64,000 bases of DNA, taken from NCBI GenBank assembly GCA_003586115.2, contig QVOM02000025.1:81276879-81340878 (forward strand), read 5' to 3'. The position numbers and the translations under genes are program-made. Below are positions 41,337-52,541 of this stretch, in pieces. How positions within the stretch are numbered: position 1 is the stretch's first letter; each line of letters starts with the position of its first letter. Source of the DNA: Salvator merianae. Its lineage: Eukaryota; Chordata; Lepidosauria; Squamata; Teiidae. The notes beneath the pieces are model-generated. The model saw only the letters and a program-made list of their open reading frames with translations. It did not search any database and was not told the origin of the DNA.

Positions 41337-42599
41337 TACAGACTTAACAAAATGGGACATAAATGTTATCTAGCCTTTAGATTGTTCTGCTTGTGCTTTC
41401 CATGATGGGTAATAGAGATATTTCCCTTCTATTCCTATAAAATGAATTGGTAGAGGAGTAGTTATTCCCCTATGGTTGCTTGCTGAGTTATAAAATACAA
41501 GACAACAGGATAGAGTGATCAAGATATTGAAAGTCAGGGGAAGAACCAAGAAGAGAGAAATGGGTATTTCCAAGCTAGTTAAAATATAAACATTTATGAT
41601 TAGTGTGTCTGTTATTTCTGCTGGTGTCTTGGTTTTTAGGACCGAAGCATATTTTATCTCCTTGTTTTTTGGTAAAACTTTTGGTCCATTGTATACCCAA
41701 AACATTCCCGTTTTTAACGTTTTTTTTTTTTAATGCATCTAGTACACAGTTCTTGGTGGCTGCACAGAGAGAGATTTGAAAATCTATTCTGTTCAAGGTC
41801 ATCATTACCAGTCCTCAAAAAACTAATGAAAATGGAATGTTTGCAGTATTCTGACTTCACCAAATGGGCAGCTTACTGCTAGAAAATGGCTTGATGGATT
41901 ATAAACATAATCCCCAAAGTGAATAATTCCAGTTCCCCATCTGTGGCATCAAAATGTCTTGTTTGGCACTGATAAGAGCACCTGTTGGTTACAGCTTTTA
42001 ACAGTCATCTGGGTTTAGAAAAGTTAAAAGTAGAAAAATGGGATTAAGCCTCACATTTGACTGTTTCTTTATTGATGTCTTCTTTTTGTTATTTCAGAAA
42101 TGATTAAGGCTTCAACACCAGTGTTGAAGCTGAATAGTTAAGTTATTTCCTTAAGCATCAACAAAAAACCATGAACCTGGGTTAAAGAGCTTTGTGTTCG
42201 TGAAATGGCAGTATAATGACCATTAACTGGTATGAAGCAGAACCAAACAGTTTCTGCTGACTAAAATGTACAAAGGTTTTCTGGAGGCATTTCTAAAGTA
42301 ACCTTTCAGAGTCTGCAGGAATTCTGGACAGCTTTTGTAAGAATTCACATTCTTTAATTTCTAAGAAAAAGATTTGCAGGAAATGCTGCTGCTTTCAGGA
42401 ACTGAGCTATTGAGGAAAAAATTAAACACTTCCAAATATATTATAACAGATATGCCTGCTAATGTAGTGTAGATCGGTCTCTGCGATTATTGCCAGCAAA
42501 CAACAATACACAGTTTCTTAAAGATGTGCTTTTCGTGCAAAATAACAGCCTCCTGTAAAGAACTAATGGCACTTCTGGACCCTTTCAGGGTGTAAACAA
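41337..42599. other. No recognised feature
   Basis: Apparently unique AT-rich intronic sequence. The 111-codon minus-strand frame at 41370-41705 shows no domain. Confidence 0.4.
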
Positions 42600-43680
42600 A
42601 AGAAATTCCCTCTGGATTGGATGCAGCCCATCTAGTCCAGCAGTCTGTTCTCATAGTGGCCAACCAGCTGCACAGGGAAGTCCATCAATAGAACACGAGC
42701 ACACAGCTTGCTCTGCTTGCAGTCTCCCAGCAGCTGGCCTTCAGAAGCAGACCACCACCTGCTGCCATCAGGGGTAACAGCCATTGATAGGCTAGACTTT
42801 CATGAATTTAAGAACATATGAAATGCCCCACTGAATGGAACCTACGGCCCATCTAGTCCAGCAGCCTTCTCCCACAGTGTCCCACCAGCTGCACAAGGAA
42901 GCCCACTAGTAGGACATGAGCACACAGCATGCTCTGCTTACAGTCTCCCATTAGCTGGCCTTCAGAGGCAGCCCACCTCCTACTGCCATCAGGGCTAACA
43001 GCCATTTACAGACTTGGCTTTCATGATGATAAGGACCTATGAAATGCCCCACTGAATGGAACCTACTGCCCATCTAGTCCAGCAGCCTTCTCCCACAGTG
43101 TCCCACCAGCTGCACAAGGAAGCCCACTAGTAGGACATGAGCACACAGTATGCTCTGCTCACAGTCTCCCATTAGCTGGCCTTCAGAGGCAGCCCACCTC
43201 CTACTGCCATCAGGGCTAACAGCCATTTACAGACTTGGCTTTCATGATGATAAGGACCTATGAAATGCCCCACTGAATGGAACCTATGGCCCGTCTAGTC
43301 TAGCAGCCTTCTCCCACAGTGTCCCACCAGCTGCACAAGGAAGTCCACTAGTAGGACATGAGCTCACATCCTATTCTGCTTGCAGTCTCCCAACAGCTGG
43401 CCTTCAGAAGCAGACCACCACCTGCTGCTATCAGGACTAACAGCCATTGATAGCCCTGACCTCCATGAATATAAGAGCATAAGAAATGTCCCCTTGCATG
43501 GGACCCATGGCCCATCTTGTCTAGTAGTCTGTTCTTGCAGTGGCCAACCATCTGCACATGGTGGACGCCCACAAGCAGGACATGAGTACCCAGCTTGCTC
43601 TGCTCACAGCTTCCTTTGATACCCCTGGCTTCCATGAATTGTCCAACCCAAGAGTTAGACTTGGAAATAAATACTGTTGG
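42600..43680 (-). repeat. Tandem array of a CR1-like LINE tail, period 221 bp, about five units
   Basis: The anchor TCTAGTCCAG (or its variants TCTAGTCTAG and TCTTGTCTAG) starts at 42631, 42852, 43073, 43294 and 43515, exactly 221 bp apart each time. Units contain CACAGTGTCCCACCAGCTGC, ACACAGCATGCTCTGC, CAGTCTCCCATTAGCTGGCC and CTACTGCCATCAGGGCTAAC. The first full repeat pair (units starting 42852 and 43073) differs at only about three positions. The outer units are more diverged. The unit is the complement of a CR1-like 3' end; single copies lie at 62590-62750 and 62940-63110. The last unit is truncated near 43620. Confidence 0.85.
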
Positions 43681-43768
43681 TTTGAGTCACCCTTGCCTTG
43701 AACGGTGATGAGCCCCTATACTTCATGGCAGTTTTTACTCTTGCCCTGTTGGTATGGTGGGATAGGAA

Positions 43769-44126
43769 CACTGCCAGTCAGCCTAAATGGACCATTGACC
43801 TAACTGAGTATAAGGCAGTCTCACAGCTACGAACAGAATTTGCCACAAAAGCTAGTCATAGAACTTCTACATTCAGAGAACACCTGCTAAGATCATGAGT
43901 TAGGGACAAAGAAAAGGGGTGGCCCATTCCTATCACTCTTGAGTTTTCCGGAGGCCATTTGGAAACCTGTGCTACAACCAGACCATAAGAGCATCTTTGC
44001 TCTGGTGCAACCAGACAGTCCAAAGCAGCAGCATAATCAGGAGTCAGAAAGTACAATCTGGGATGCTCTAAGGGGTAGGTGGCCTGGGCAGTCGCCTGGG
44101 CTGTTGGGACACCGGGCTCTGAGCAC
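43769..44126 (+). repeat. Inverted duplication, arm 1 (358 bp)
   Basis: Matches the complement of 46108-46465 over its full length without visible gaps. From 43769 to about 43896 the arms differ at about 19 positions. From about 43897 (ATGAGTTAGGGACAAAG) to 44126 (GGCTCTGAGCAC) I see no difference. The diverged part contains CTGAGTATAAGGCAG, typical of a squamate interspersed repeat tail. The identity stops abruptly at GAGCAC. A short minus-strand frame spans the identical part but has no recognised domain. Confidence 0.85.
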
Positions 44127-44790
44127 GTGCTGTTCGCTTCTGGATCAGTTTGGTGGCCTATTTAGGCCACTAGCCTGTATACACAATGGTAACTAGTTGA
44201 TATAAAAGCCTAGAAGCAGGGTGTTAGTACACCCTTCACCTTGCTCATAGTCTTCTAACAGCTGCCCTTTGGCAGCATAGTGTCTCTTTTTTTTTAGGGG
44301 AAGTCACATAGCCACACTGCTTATATTTTACAGTGTTTGGATTTTTCAGTTTAATTGTGGATTTTTTCCCCGTTTTTTTCCTTTGTGATTTGCAGAGAAT
44401 TTATTTTGTGAATAATAATCTACTGTACTTCTACATCTTAAAAGACAATTTTAAAAGAAGAGACGGAAGGAAGGAGAGAGAAAATGTTGACTCAAGTGTG
44501 AAGTTTCTTCACCCAATGCAAATAAGTATTTTAAATGCATGCAGTGGTGATCTTTCCTCTTTGATTAAAAGAAGGCCAAAGATCAGTATTTCCAAAGCTG
44601 CTGAAATCACCTATATAGTCATTTGGACTTTGGAATTAGGAGGAAGCAGAGAGAGCTGCAGAGCATTTTCTTTTTATGAAAGAGTTAAATGCCCTGTTTT
44701 ATTTTACCTGCTTCTTCCATCCGGGGCATCAAGCATTAGCTGTATATAGTGCTGGACCAAGGAAAGCATCTGACATGATTCATACTGTCA
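44127..44790. other. Spacer of the inverted duplication; no recognised gene
   Basis: A 138-codon plus-strand frame at 44333-44749 has no known domain and no supporting splice signals. The sequence looks unique. Confidence 0.4.
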
Positions 44791-45044
44791 CAGTCATCCC
44801 TTTGTATAGCATAGTTTTGCTTTTACACGGTTGTTCAGGTGTGAATTCCCTTGTTTAATGCAGCCTCAGAAAACTTCAGTAATGTGATTTGATCATTAAA
44901 TATCACTTACCATTGCTAGGCATGGGCTTCTGTGGTTCTCCTAACCTCCAGTTTCCCATAGACGGCAATTACTTGCATAACACGGTTTTGCATTGCATGG
45001 TGGTTTGTGGGAACCAAACCACAGTGTTATACAAGGGATGACTG
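44791..45044. mobile_element. Tigger-like (Tc1/mariner) MITE, 254 bp
   Basis: Left end CAGTCATCCCTTTGTATAGC and right end (complement) CAGTCATCCCTTGTATAACA. The right flank is TA and the left is CA, so a TA duplication with one change is likely. Interior repeats (TTGCATAACACGG, TTTTACACGG) match parts of 35167-35750 and a fragment near 47823-47886. Confidence 0.7.
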
Positions 45045-45737
45045 TACTTAAAGAAAGCGTGTGCACAGTGTTTTTTTGAATACCTCAAACTTTGCATATT
45101 CATCTACTATATGAAATAAGCATTGAACAGCATAGCCATAGGACTCCCCATACTGTGTTCGCCAGCAGTATGTGAAACAGAGATGGCATTTGCCAGAGAG
45201 GACCTGACCCTTTTCTGTTACTCCTTTTCTCGAATGGTACTTAAACTAGGTTTCCCTGCCAGGAGTTTTGGTTTCTCCCCTACAGATGCTTTTATTTACC
45301 TGTTTGAAGGCAGCCTGATGGGTCTCAGATTTGGGTCTGAGGTGGCCCAAGGTCAAAGACATTTATGGCCGAGGCATCCCTCTTTTGTTTAGATTTTCTT
45401 CACATTCATTTTGCAGTAAATCTGCAGCATTTTAAGTTGTCAGATTGGCTGATGTATAATATGCCCCAGGGGACTTTACTGCAAGACGTGTTCAGTCGCA
45501 TATCTCTAATAAAACCTGGAACACTGTGTCCAATTCAGTGAAAATTCACTGCATTCACTGCAGCAGCCAGGTGGCAAACGTGGGTTCTTGCACTTGTATG
45601 TGAGTGTTGGAAATGGCCCTTTCCCCAGGCGGTGAGGAGATACAGCCAAGCAGCACTCATGGTGTGGACGTATCCCGTTGACCTTGCAGCAGAGGATCAG
45701 TGGTGACTTCTTCCACTGAGCAGAAGTCAACAGCATG
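45045..45737. other. No recognised feature
   Basis: Includes an 89-codon plus-strand frame at 45123-45392 without recognisable domain. No repeat identified. Confidence 0.4.
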
Positions 45738-46107
45738 TGACTGACAAGGGGAAGTATTTTTTCACCCAGAGGGTCATTGGTCTGTGGAATTTATTACCGG
45801 ATGAGGTGGTGACAGCCATCAGCCTGGATAGCTTTAAGAAGGGATTGAACAGTTTCATGGAGGTCAGGTGTATCAATGGCTACTAGAATGGATGCCTAGG
45901 TACTGCCTCCATGTTGGAAAGACAGGCAGGATGTCTGTAAAACCATTTGCAGGGAGTCAAGAGCAGGTGAAGGTTTTGCCTTTATCTTCTGCTTGAGAAT
46001 TCCTAGAAGCAATTGGTGGGCCACTGTGTGAAACAGAATGCTGGACTAGATGGGCCGTGGCCTGATCCAGCAAGGCTCCTCTTATGTTCTTATGTTTTTA
46101 TGTTCAT
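45738..46107 (+). mobile_element. CR1-like LINE 3' fragment
   Basis: Plus-strand order: AAGTATTTTTTCACCCAGAG, GGTCTGTGGAATTTATTACC, TTTAAGAAGGGATTGAACAG, GAATGGATGCCTAGGTACTG, GATGGGCCGTGGCCTGATCC and a terminal CTTATGTTCTTATG. This is the 3' end of the CR1-like family, here in sense orientation. Its 3' end directly abuts arm 2 of the inverted duplication. Confidence 0.8.
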
Positions 46108-46465
46108 GTGCTCAGAGCCCGGTGTCCCAACAGCCCAGGCGACTGCCCAGGCCACCTACCCCTTAGAGCATCCCAGATTGTACTTTCTGACTCCTGATTA
46201 TGCTGCTGCTTTGGACTGTCTGGTTGCACCAGAGCAAAGATGCTCTTATGGTCTGGTTGTAGCACAGGTTTCCAAATGGCCTCCGGAAAACTCAAGAGTG
46301 ATAGGAATGGGCCACCCCTTTTCTTTGTCCCTAACTCATTATCTTAGAAGGTATTCTCTGAATGTAGAAGTTCTATGTCTACCTTTTGTGGCCAGTTCTG
46401 TTTGTAGTTGTGAGTTTGTCTTATACTCAACCAGCTCAGTGGTCCATTTAGGTTGACTGGCAGTG
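46108..46465 (-). repeat. Inverted duplication, arm 2 (358 bp)
   Basis: Complement of 43769-44126. Starts GTGCTCAGAGCCCGGTGTC immediately after the CR1-like tail and ends GGTTGACTGGCAGTG. The 1,981-bp spacer separates the arms. A 147-codon plus-strand frame (46013-46456) runs from the CR1 tail through this arm; it matches the short frame on the opposite strand of arm 1 only because the DNA is duplicated. Confidence 0.85.
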
Positions 46466-46665
46466 CTTCACAAGTATCTGATGTTTCCCATCAATTTCAG
46501 CTTGTCCCTTATAATGGGAAATGCTAGATATTAAGACAGAAGGTGACAGCAGCCAGTTGCATGAGGGCTGAGGAAGGGCTAAATGGCAAATTGAAATTAG
46601 CCTTTCGTTTTCATAAATCCTGGCAAACCTGGCTTGGATCCAGTGCAATTTTGCTTTGAATTGAA

Positions 46666-47105
46666 GGCCCTTTCTGCACGTACCATAGTTCAGGAATAGG
46701 ATCCCCATAGTCCTCTTCTGGGTCTTTTCAGTTCCCACATTAGTGTGGATCCTTGAGACCCCGTGCCCCTGCTGGTCCACTTTGTCCACAAAGGATGAGG
46801 CGTGATCCGGATCAGGATGGGCCGGACTGGAATTACTGATAGACCTCGCCATCACGGTCTGCCAGTAGACCAGCAGGTCCTGATCCAGGTCGCAGAGGGA
46901 AAACAGCAGGCACGCCTCCTGTGTTTGGGATTAACTGGGGACCCATTTCAGTGGCACACCAAAGTGCCCTACCTATATGGATCCCTCAGAGTTTCCGAGG
47001 CTAGGAACTTTTGTTCCTCACCCTCGGAGCCCATCCCCCGGGGCCAAGTTGGGGGCTGGTCTGGACCCAACACCATTGTGTAGACAGCACTGGCCCAGAC
47101 CACAC
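46666..47105. repeat. Decayed TIR-element-like repeat (family B start)
   Basis: GGCCCTTTCTGCACGTACC at 46666 is a family-B left end. Downstream, ACCCATTTCAGTGGCACACC and CGAGGCTAGGAACTTTTGTT are shared with 29811-30290. A matching right end was not found, so this may be two overlapping elements. Confidence 0.4.
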
Positions 47106-48422
47106 GTTTCTGTGGTCCAAATCAATGGGCTTGATATTTCTTCAAAATTCTGAGTGTGGCCACAGAACCCCAAAGTTTGGATGTTTTTGTTTTAAAGTGA
47201 TCACAAAAGAAAATGCACATACTCTTCTTTTACTTTAACGACAGGCATTTTGCTGTGGAACCTGTATGGCTGAAAAATAAAGATGATATATATGTTAAAT
47301 CGGGGGTGGGTGGGGAGAGCAGAATTAACATATGAGAATGATAAAAAAATAAGCTAAAGTCTTGAACTGGGGAGAAGAATCTGCTGGCTTTGAGAAATCT
47401 TGAGGCAGAAAGAACTCCTGCCAAAATGTGGAATGAATGTCCATATTGAACAGCAGAAGCTCTTGCTTGTAGTGGGAGAGGACATCTGTAAGCAAAGAAT
47501 CCTAGCATCTGTGGTCCCCAATGACCGTATCTTTCCCCTTCTGCTCTATTCAGTGCCAATTTCACGGCAACAGCGTTTCCAGCAAAAGCATCCTTGGCCC
47601 ATTTAAAAATCAGAAGGGTTTTAAGCCATGCACATCTGGGACACACCTGCTCGCTTCTCTGTTCAGTTGACGGCATCAAATGACATGAAACTTCAGGTCC
47701 TTTTAAAACCCCAGTCTTGTCCTACTCACAACTCCCACCTGTGCTTCTCTTGTTACACATCTACTAAAAGTAAGTTAATGGCACTTCAAAGGCTAAATCA
47801 TGTTACGAAAGCTCCCAGGATTACATTAAATGGGGGAAGTCACATTTTGCCAACCGTGTAAGAGCAAAACGGTGTTATAGAAAGCGTAGGCATGGCCAGT
47901 GGATTAGGACCACTTCTGGATTAGTGCGGCCTGCTCCTGCACGGTGCCAAGCCTCCGTTTCTTTGTCTTGGCAGTTTGGCAGATTCAGCTATCTAAACCA
48001 TGGCAAGACATTTTGGATTTGGCTGAACCACCAAGCAGCAGGAAGAGTCAACTGCGTCAAGTCTCCTCTTTATTCTCAGGCGTAGTCTGAATTTAGGAAG
48101 CAAAATAACAGGGCAGTTTGCGGTGGAACGGGAACCAAACCAAAATGAAACAAATGCCTAGTAAAATAACCTTGTCTTACAAGTCTAGATTCTAATAAAT
48201 GTAAAGTCTTTTCTTGCAAAATATTGCGTACCTAACTGTATAGTCGTCTTTTGCATAATGTGAACTGTACAAAGCACCTTTCTGATTCTATGCAGGATCT
48301 AAAAAGAAACTTTGCCAGAAGTTGGTGCGTTCTTTCTTTCCACATGCTGCTCTGGAGTGGCTATTCATATGTCTGTGTTTCATTCTCATTTAATCCAGAT
48401 CTTCTTCTTCTTTGTATTCTGA
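47106..48422. other. No recognised gene
   Basis: 47823-47886 (GGAAGTCACATTTTGCCAAC, then AAAACGGTGTTATAG) is a fragment related to the Tigger-like elements. The 149-codon minus-strand frame at 47230-47679 shows no recognisable domain. Confidence 0.4.
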
Positions 48423-48515
48423 GGCCCTGTCTGCACTGGGTCTTGTTCCAGGTTATATCCCGGAATAGGAACCTGCTGTCTGCAGGCCAGTGCAGATTAC
48501 AGGAAAAGGGGCAGA
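48423..48515. mobile_element. Half of a family-B palindromic element
   Basis: GGCCCTGTCTGCACTGGGTC, TTCCAGGTTATATCCCGG and ATAGGAACCTGCTGTCTGC match the left half of the 180-bp family-B elements. The right half is missing. Confidence 0.6.
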
Positions 48516-49089
48516 CTGGCATGGGGGTAAAATCATATCTAAGCCGTCTCCGAAGGGCTTTATTTAACTGCATGTGAATTCTGCCTATGCCCCTTGCAGT
48601 TCTGTATTCACCATATGGTAGACGTGAAGTTGAAAGAATTGTGGCAGATGATTTACTTTATTGAATTCATGGCTGATGAGGGAATTATTTGAACCAGGGA
48701 CTTTTCAGCTTGTGCTTGTTGCTCTAAGCTATATATCAGCTCATTAGTTTTGGTCTCAAGACAACAAGGAAAGCTTGCCAATTAACTCGTAGGTTTTTAA
48801 AAGGGGAGAGTTGGGTTCATCTTTCAAAGTGTTAAATGGGGTCTAGATTTTGGTCATGAGAGCTTCTTCGGCTGCAATTTTACATGGATGCTTCCCCAAT
48901 CAGGATTATTATCATCATTAATTATCATTTTTAAATCTAGGAATTTGCTCTTGGAAGATTCCCTTCACATTGTACAGGAAAATCCACCTGAGAATGGAGA
49001 TGGATACAAGCACACTTTTTAACTGCGAGATATTACCAAAATATTTTAGAGCTGTTTCCCAAAGTGTGGTTTCCCAAAGTTTCCCAAAG
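48516..49089. other. No recognised gene
   Basis: Unclassified, with three TTTCCCAAAG motifs at 49051-49089 just before the SINE. Confidence 0.35.
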
Positions 49090-49387
49090 GAGGCACGGTG
49101 GTGCAGAAGGCTAAGGCACTGATCTTTCAATAGGAGGATCAGAGTTCAAGGCCCCTGTCTGCCGTGTAGAGGGGATGAACGCCCTCTACTGGCCTCTAGT
49201 TCCAGCCAACCTAGCTGTTGAAAAGCAAGTAATTGCAAGTAGATAAATAGGGAGCATCACATTGTGTGATGCGGAAAATAGACAGATGTAAGCCTTTGGG
49301 CAAAAAATAACCTTGTAAGCTGCTTTGAGTCAGCTTCAGCCAAGAAAAGCGGGGTATAAAAACCAAGTTCTTCTTCTTCTTCTTCTT
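49090..49387 (+). mobile_element. tRNA-derived SINE with Sauria-like head and (TTC)n tail
   Basis: Begins GGAGGCACGGTGGTGCAGAA with a B-box-like GAGTTCAAGGCCCC, then a GGATGAACGCCCTCTACTGG body, and ends AAGCTGCTTTGAGTCAGC, GAAAAGCGGGGTATAAAAAC and TTCTTCTTCTTC. The GGCACGGTGGYGCAG head is typical of Sauria-type SINEs, and the 3' part resembles LINE tails of the AAGCGGGGTATAAA kind. Near full length. Confidence 0.75.
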
Positions 49388-49525
49388 AATGTGACCCAGT
49401 TGTGGGCTGTAAGAAATTTAGATGGACTGAAGCATGGTTGCCAGCAGTGACACAGTGCCCCCGCCAGCACAGAAGGCCCAATTTAAAACTCTCACAAGCA
49501 GCTCTTTGGGAAACCTACATTCTCA

Positions 49526-49943
49526 GGCTGCCTCCAGATGGCGAGATGAAAATGCAGGATCTTGTTGGGATCCCTCAAGGGTCTCTCGCTGTCCCTGTCA
49601 GACGGCCACTGGACCCCGGCCCTGCAAGGCTGCTACTTCTGGGTATTCAATGACACAAAATACCTGGAAGCATGTGATGGCACATGCGTGGCTGCTATTT
49701 CCGGCCCAGTTTTGGCGCTGCACATACGTAGGGGCAGTTTTCTTCAAAGGCCGTGGCAAAAGCAAGCGTCCAAAGAGGGAAGTCATTGTAACACTGTTCC
49801 GGGAAGATCCGTGTGGAGAGTTGATTTTCCTGGAGTAGTGATACTGCATGATAGTCCTTTATAACAGGGCTATGTTGGAATTGCCACAGAAACATGTGGC
49901 AATCCCAACACAGCCCCAGGATAATCCCTGTCTGGATGGGGCC
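49526..49943. mobile_element. Long family-A DNA transposon with TCA target duplication
   Basis: 418 bp from GGCTGCCTCCAGATGGCG to CTGTCTGGATGGGGCC, flanked by TCA at 49523-49525 and 49944-49946. Internal module: GGAATTGCCACAGAAACATG then GGCAATCCCAACACAGCCCC, shared with 38536-39075 and 40885-41336. Frames of 83-134 codons on both strands cover it, but none shows transposase features. Confidence 0.75.
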
Positions 49944-50299
49944 TCACCCTCCTAAGCGGCTGTCCAGAAACAAAGTTCTTGTACCCTGTTCCCTTCTTCC
50001 CTTGCTTCTCCTTTTCCTCTTCCCCAAATGCCAAGCAGCCTCTGTTTCACCCTGTAGCCTCTGGCCAGAACAGGGAGTGTGGCAACTCCCTCGCAGTCTT
50101 GCCAAACCCACTACCGCACAGAATGGGAGGGGTAAGTGGATTCCCAGATCTTGAGGCCATTGATCAGCACGTTGCCAAACCACCAAAGGTTGTGAAGCCC
50201 TGTTCCAGAGGTGTGCCATTTTTCAGAGCAAGGCCAGGGGATGAGTCACCCAAACTGAGGACAAAGACCTGCCTTTTACATGCCAGTCCCAAGAACTGC

Positions 50300-50675
50300 T
50301 CCTTACCTACCCATGCCTGAAGATCTGCAGATGAGACCCTTCTGGTTGTACTGCCGCCTTCAATAGCTAAAGGGGTGGGCACCCAGGATAGGGCCTTTTC
50401 AGTGGTGGCCCCCAGACTGTGGAACACTCTTCCCCCTGAGGTGCATCAAGTTTCTTCACTTTACATCTTTAGGAGAGCAGTAAAGACGCACCTATTTACC
50501 CTTGCCTTTGCCTAAAGGGTACAGCTTTCCCTCCCCACTTTCGGGCTACTGCTTTATTGTGTGCCTTTTATGGGTTTTTTGTTTGTTTGTTTTGTTTTTT
50601 ATTGTTGTGACCCACCCTGAGATCTTCAGGTATAGGGCAGGATAAAAATGCAAATAAATAAATAAATACTGTTTA
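50300..50675 (+). mobile_element. L2-type LINE 3' fragment
   Basis: The translated remnant contains GRAFSVVAPRLWN and LPPEV followed by SSLYIFRR and KTHLFT pieces, the typical L2 ORF2 C-terminus. The 3' tail is TTGTTGTGACCCACCCTGAG, then GGTATAGGGCAGGATAAAAA and an AAATAAATAAATAAAT end. One of the better preserved L2 ends here. Confidence 0.8.
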
Positions 50676-51239
50676 CATTTTGCAGTTGGGATTGCTGGTA
50701 GATTCCACACTTGCTTGAAGCCTAAGACTAGTTAACCATGAATTGGACTTTATTTGGGGAAGAAGAGATACATGCGCTATGCTGTTGTGAAAGTACATGA
50801 GTTACTTGAAAAAAGAGAGGAAGAGCTGTGCTTTATCCTGTCCCCCTTCATTTTTTAGTAAGCTCTGGTTGCCTGAAGCTCATTTTTATTTGTCATGAGC
50901 AATTCAGGAGTAGCCCTATGCCTGTGCTTTATTTTGGTTTAATCCAGTTCTTGTTCCTGTTGTTATCCTAAATATTTGATCTGAAAAGCTTTTTATTGTT
51001 GAACAATGCCTTTGGAAGGATGAAAGCCTAAGCTCTAAACTAGAGAAAAAATGTTTTGGAAAAAGGAAGAGGATGAAGCATTATATTTCTATTTCTGAAG
51101 TTACTTCTCTTCTTCTCCAGTATCAGCCATGAACACGCAATTAGGCTCAGAGCGGAAGAAAAGTAGAGCTAAATTGAAGTTGTAACATGTATAAGGGATT
51201 CTAGAGAGGTCTTACTGTGGGTTCCACTTATTGCAGAAT
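50676..51239. other. No recognised feature
   Basis: AT-rich unclassified sequence between two L2 ends. Confidence 0.4.
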
Positions 51240-51530
51240 GCCTTCTTGCAGTAGCTCAGTCAGGCCTTCTTGGTCGTGGCACCTTACCTTTGGAATGCCC
51301 TCCCCTCTGTGGTTTGTGAGGCACCTACACTTAACAACTTATAGGTGAATATTAAAGACTTACCTTTTTACACAGCTGTTCTCTGTGTGATTGTTTCCTC
51401 TCCAGTCCCCTTAGGTTTTAATGTATTTTAACTGCTGCTGTTTCTGTTCTTGCCCTTGCTTTTAATGCTCTGTAAACTGCTTTGAATTTTTTTTAATGGA
51501 AAGTGGTATAGAAATGTCTTACAGGACAGG
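51240..51530 (+). mobile_element. L2-like LINE 3' fragment
   Basis: AGGCCTTCTTGGTCGTGGCA, CCTTTGGAATGCCCTCCCC, AGACTTACCTTTTTACACAG and CTCTGTAAACTGCTTTGAAT, then AAAGTGGTATAGAAATG. The order matches the L2 ORF2 C-terminus and tail, in a subfamily with a different tail from the copy at 50300. Confidence 0.65.
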
Positions 51531-52541
51531 GGGTACCATGGAACTTCCCTGCCCTTTTGATAAAGCAGATGGAAGTCGTTGGCAGTCTTCATGCTAAAGT
51601 AAATCCCTTTACTATTTTTGATGTGTCTCTTAACATGTGTGTTTTATAAGATGCTAGACCGAACTGCTTTCAGTGCTTTTTTGCTGCTGCTGCTTTTTTT
51701 TTTTTTTTTTAAATGTGTGCATTTGATTAAAATGTCTGTGTGTGAGCATGGAAATTACTCGCCGCCTCTGGGCAACTGGCAAACAGCCAAGACGATTCTT
51801 GGCAGAATGGCGCTTGTATGCTGTTTTGACTTGAAGTGTCCCTTTTTAAGTGCTTTCATGTATACGACTCCCTCCTTTTTCCACCTTTCCCCTCCTTGCG
51901 AATTGCTTTTCTTACTATGGAGACGAGACGGATCCGGCTGTGTCTCACATTTGGCCAGTGCTCAGATTTAAAAAAAGAGAGAGATCTGGTGCCTCCAAGC
52001 TTAACGTTTTTAGATTAAGAGGGGGAGGGGTGGGATAATGCTCGTTCATTCGTTTGTCCTTCCTTCCTTCCTTTCTCTCTCTCTCTTTTTTTTTTGTGCA
52101 GGGGGCCTAGGATTGTTTATAGAAGGCATTTTGGGAAAGTGCCCCTTGCTGTCTGCTGGGGCTGTCACATTATCCTCGGGACACATCTGTTCCCCCTGAA
52201 CACTTGCCGAGGTCTCCTGGCCCCTTCCGTGTGACTAAAAAGCTCTGCAGCTGTTCTCGAGATGAGCCCCTAATCCCTGCATTGCTGGACCTTATTTTCT
52301 CCTTTTTCAGCCAGACGTTTTCCTGCTGGGTGCTCTACATCCAGTTGCTGCTTCTCTAGGGAATTTAGACTGTAAGGAGGGTTGCTTGCACAGCCCATTT
52401 TAAGTCTTGGCATCATCTGGAGACTCTTACTGTTGAATCGTGCCACATGGGCCAAATTTATTGACTGCCTTTCTTTTTCTTGCATTCTTTTGTGGCAGCG
52501 AGAAGCTGCAGCCAGAGTCTTCCGCTACCCCTTGCGTCATG
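51531..52541. other. Repeat-poor intronic sequence with T and CT runs
   Basis: A T run at 51694-51710 and a TTCC/TC tract near 52060-52092 flank otherwise unique sequence of moderate GC. Frames at 51618-52038 overlap each other in three phases and look like chance. Candidate regulatory sequence, but unsupported. Confidence 0.35.

Noticed and set aside
42600..43680. CRISPR-like regular spacing
   Set aside because: The whole 221-bp unit repeats with no variable spacers, and it is a retrotransposon tail in a vertebrate genome.
46013..46456. 147-codon plus-strand frame, similar to a 66-codon minus-strand frame at 43856-44056
   Set aside because: The similarity comes entirely from the inverted DNA duplication. 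The frame starts in a CR1-like tail and has no known domain.
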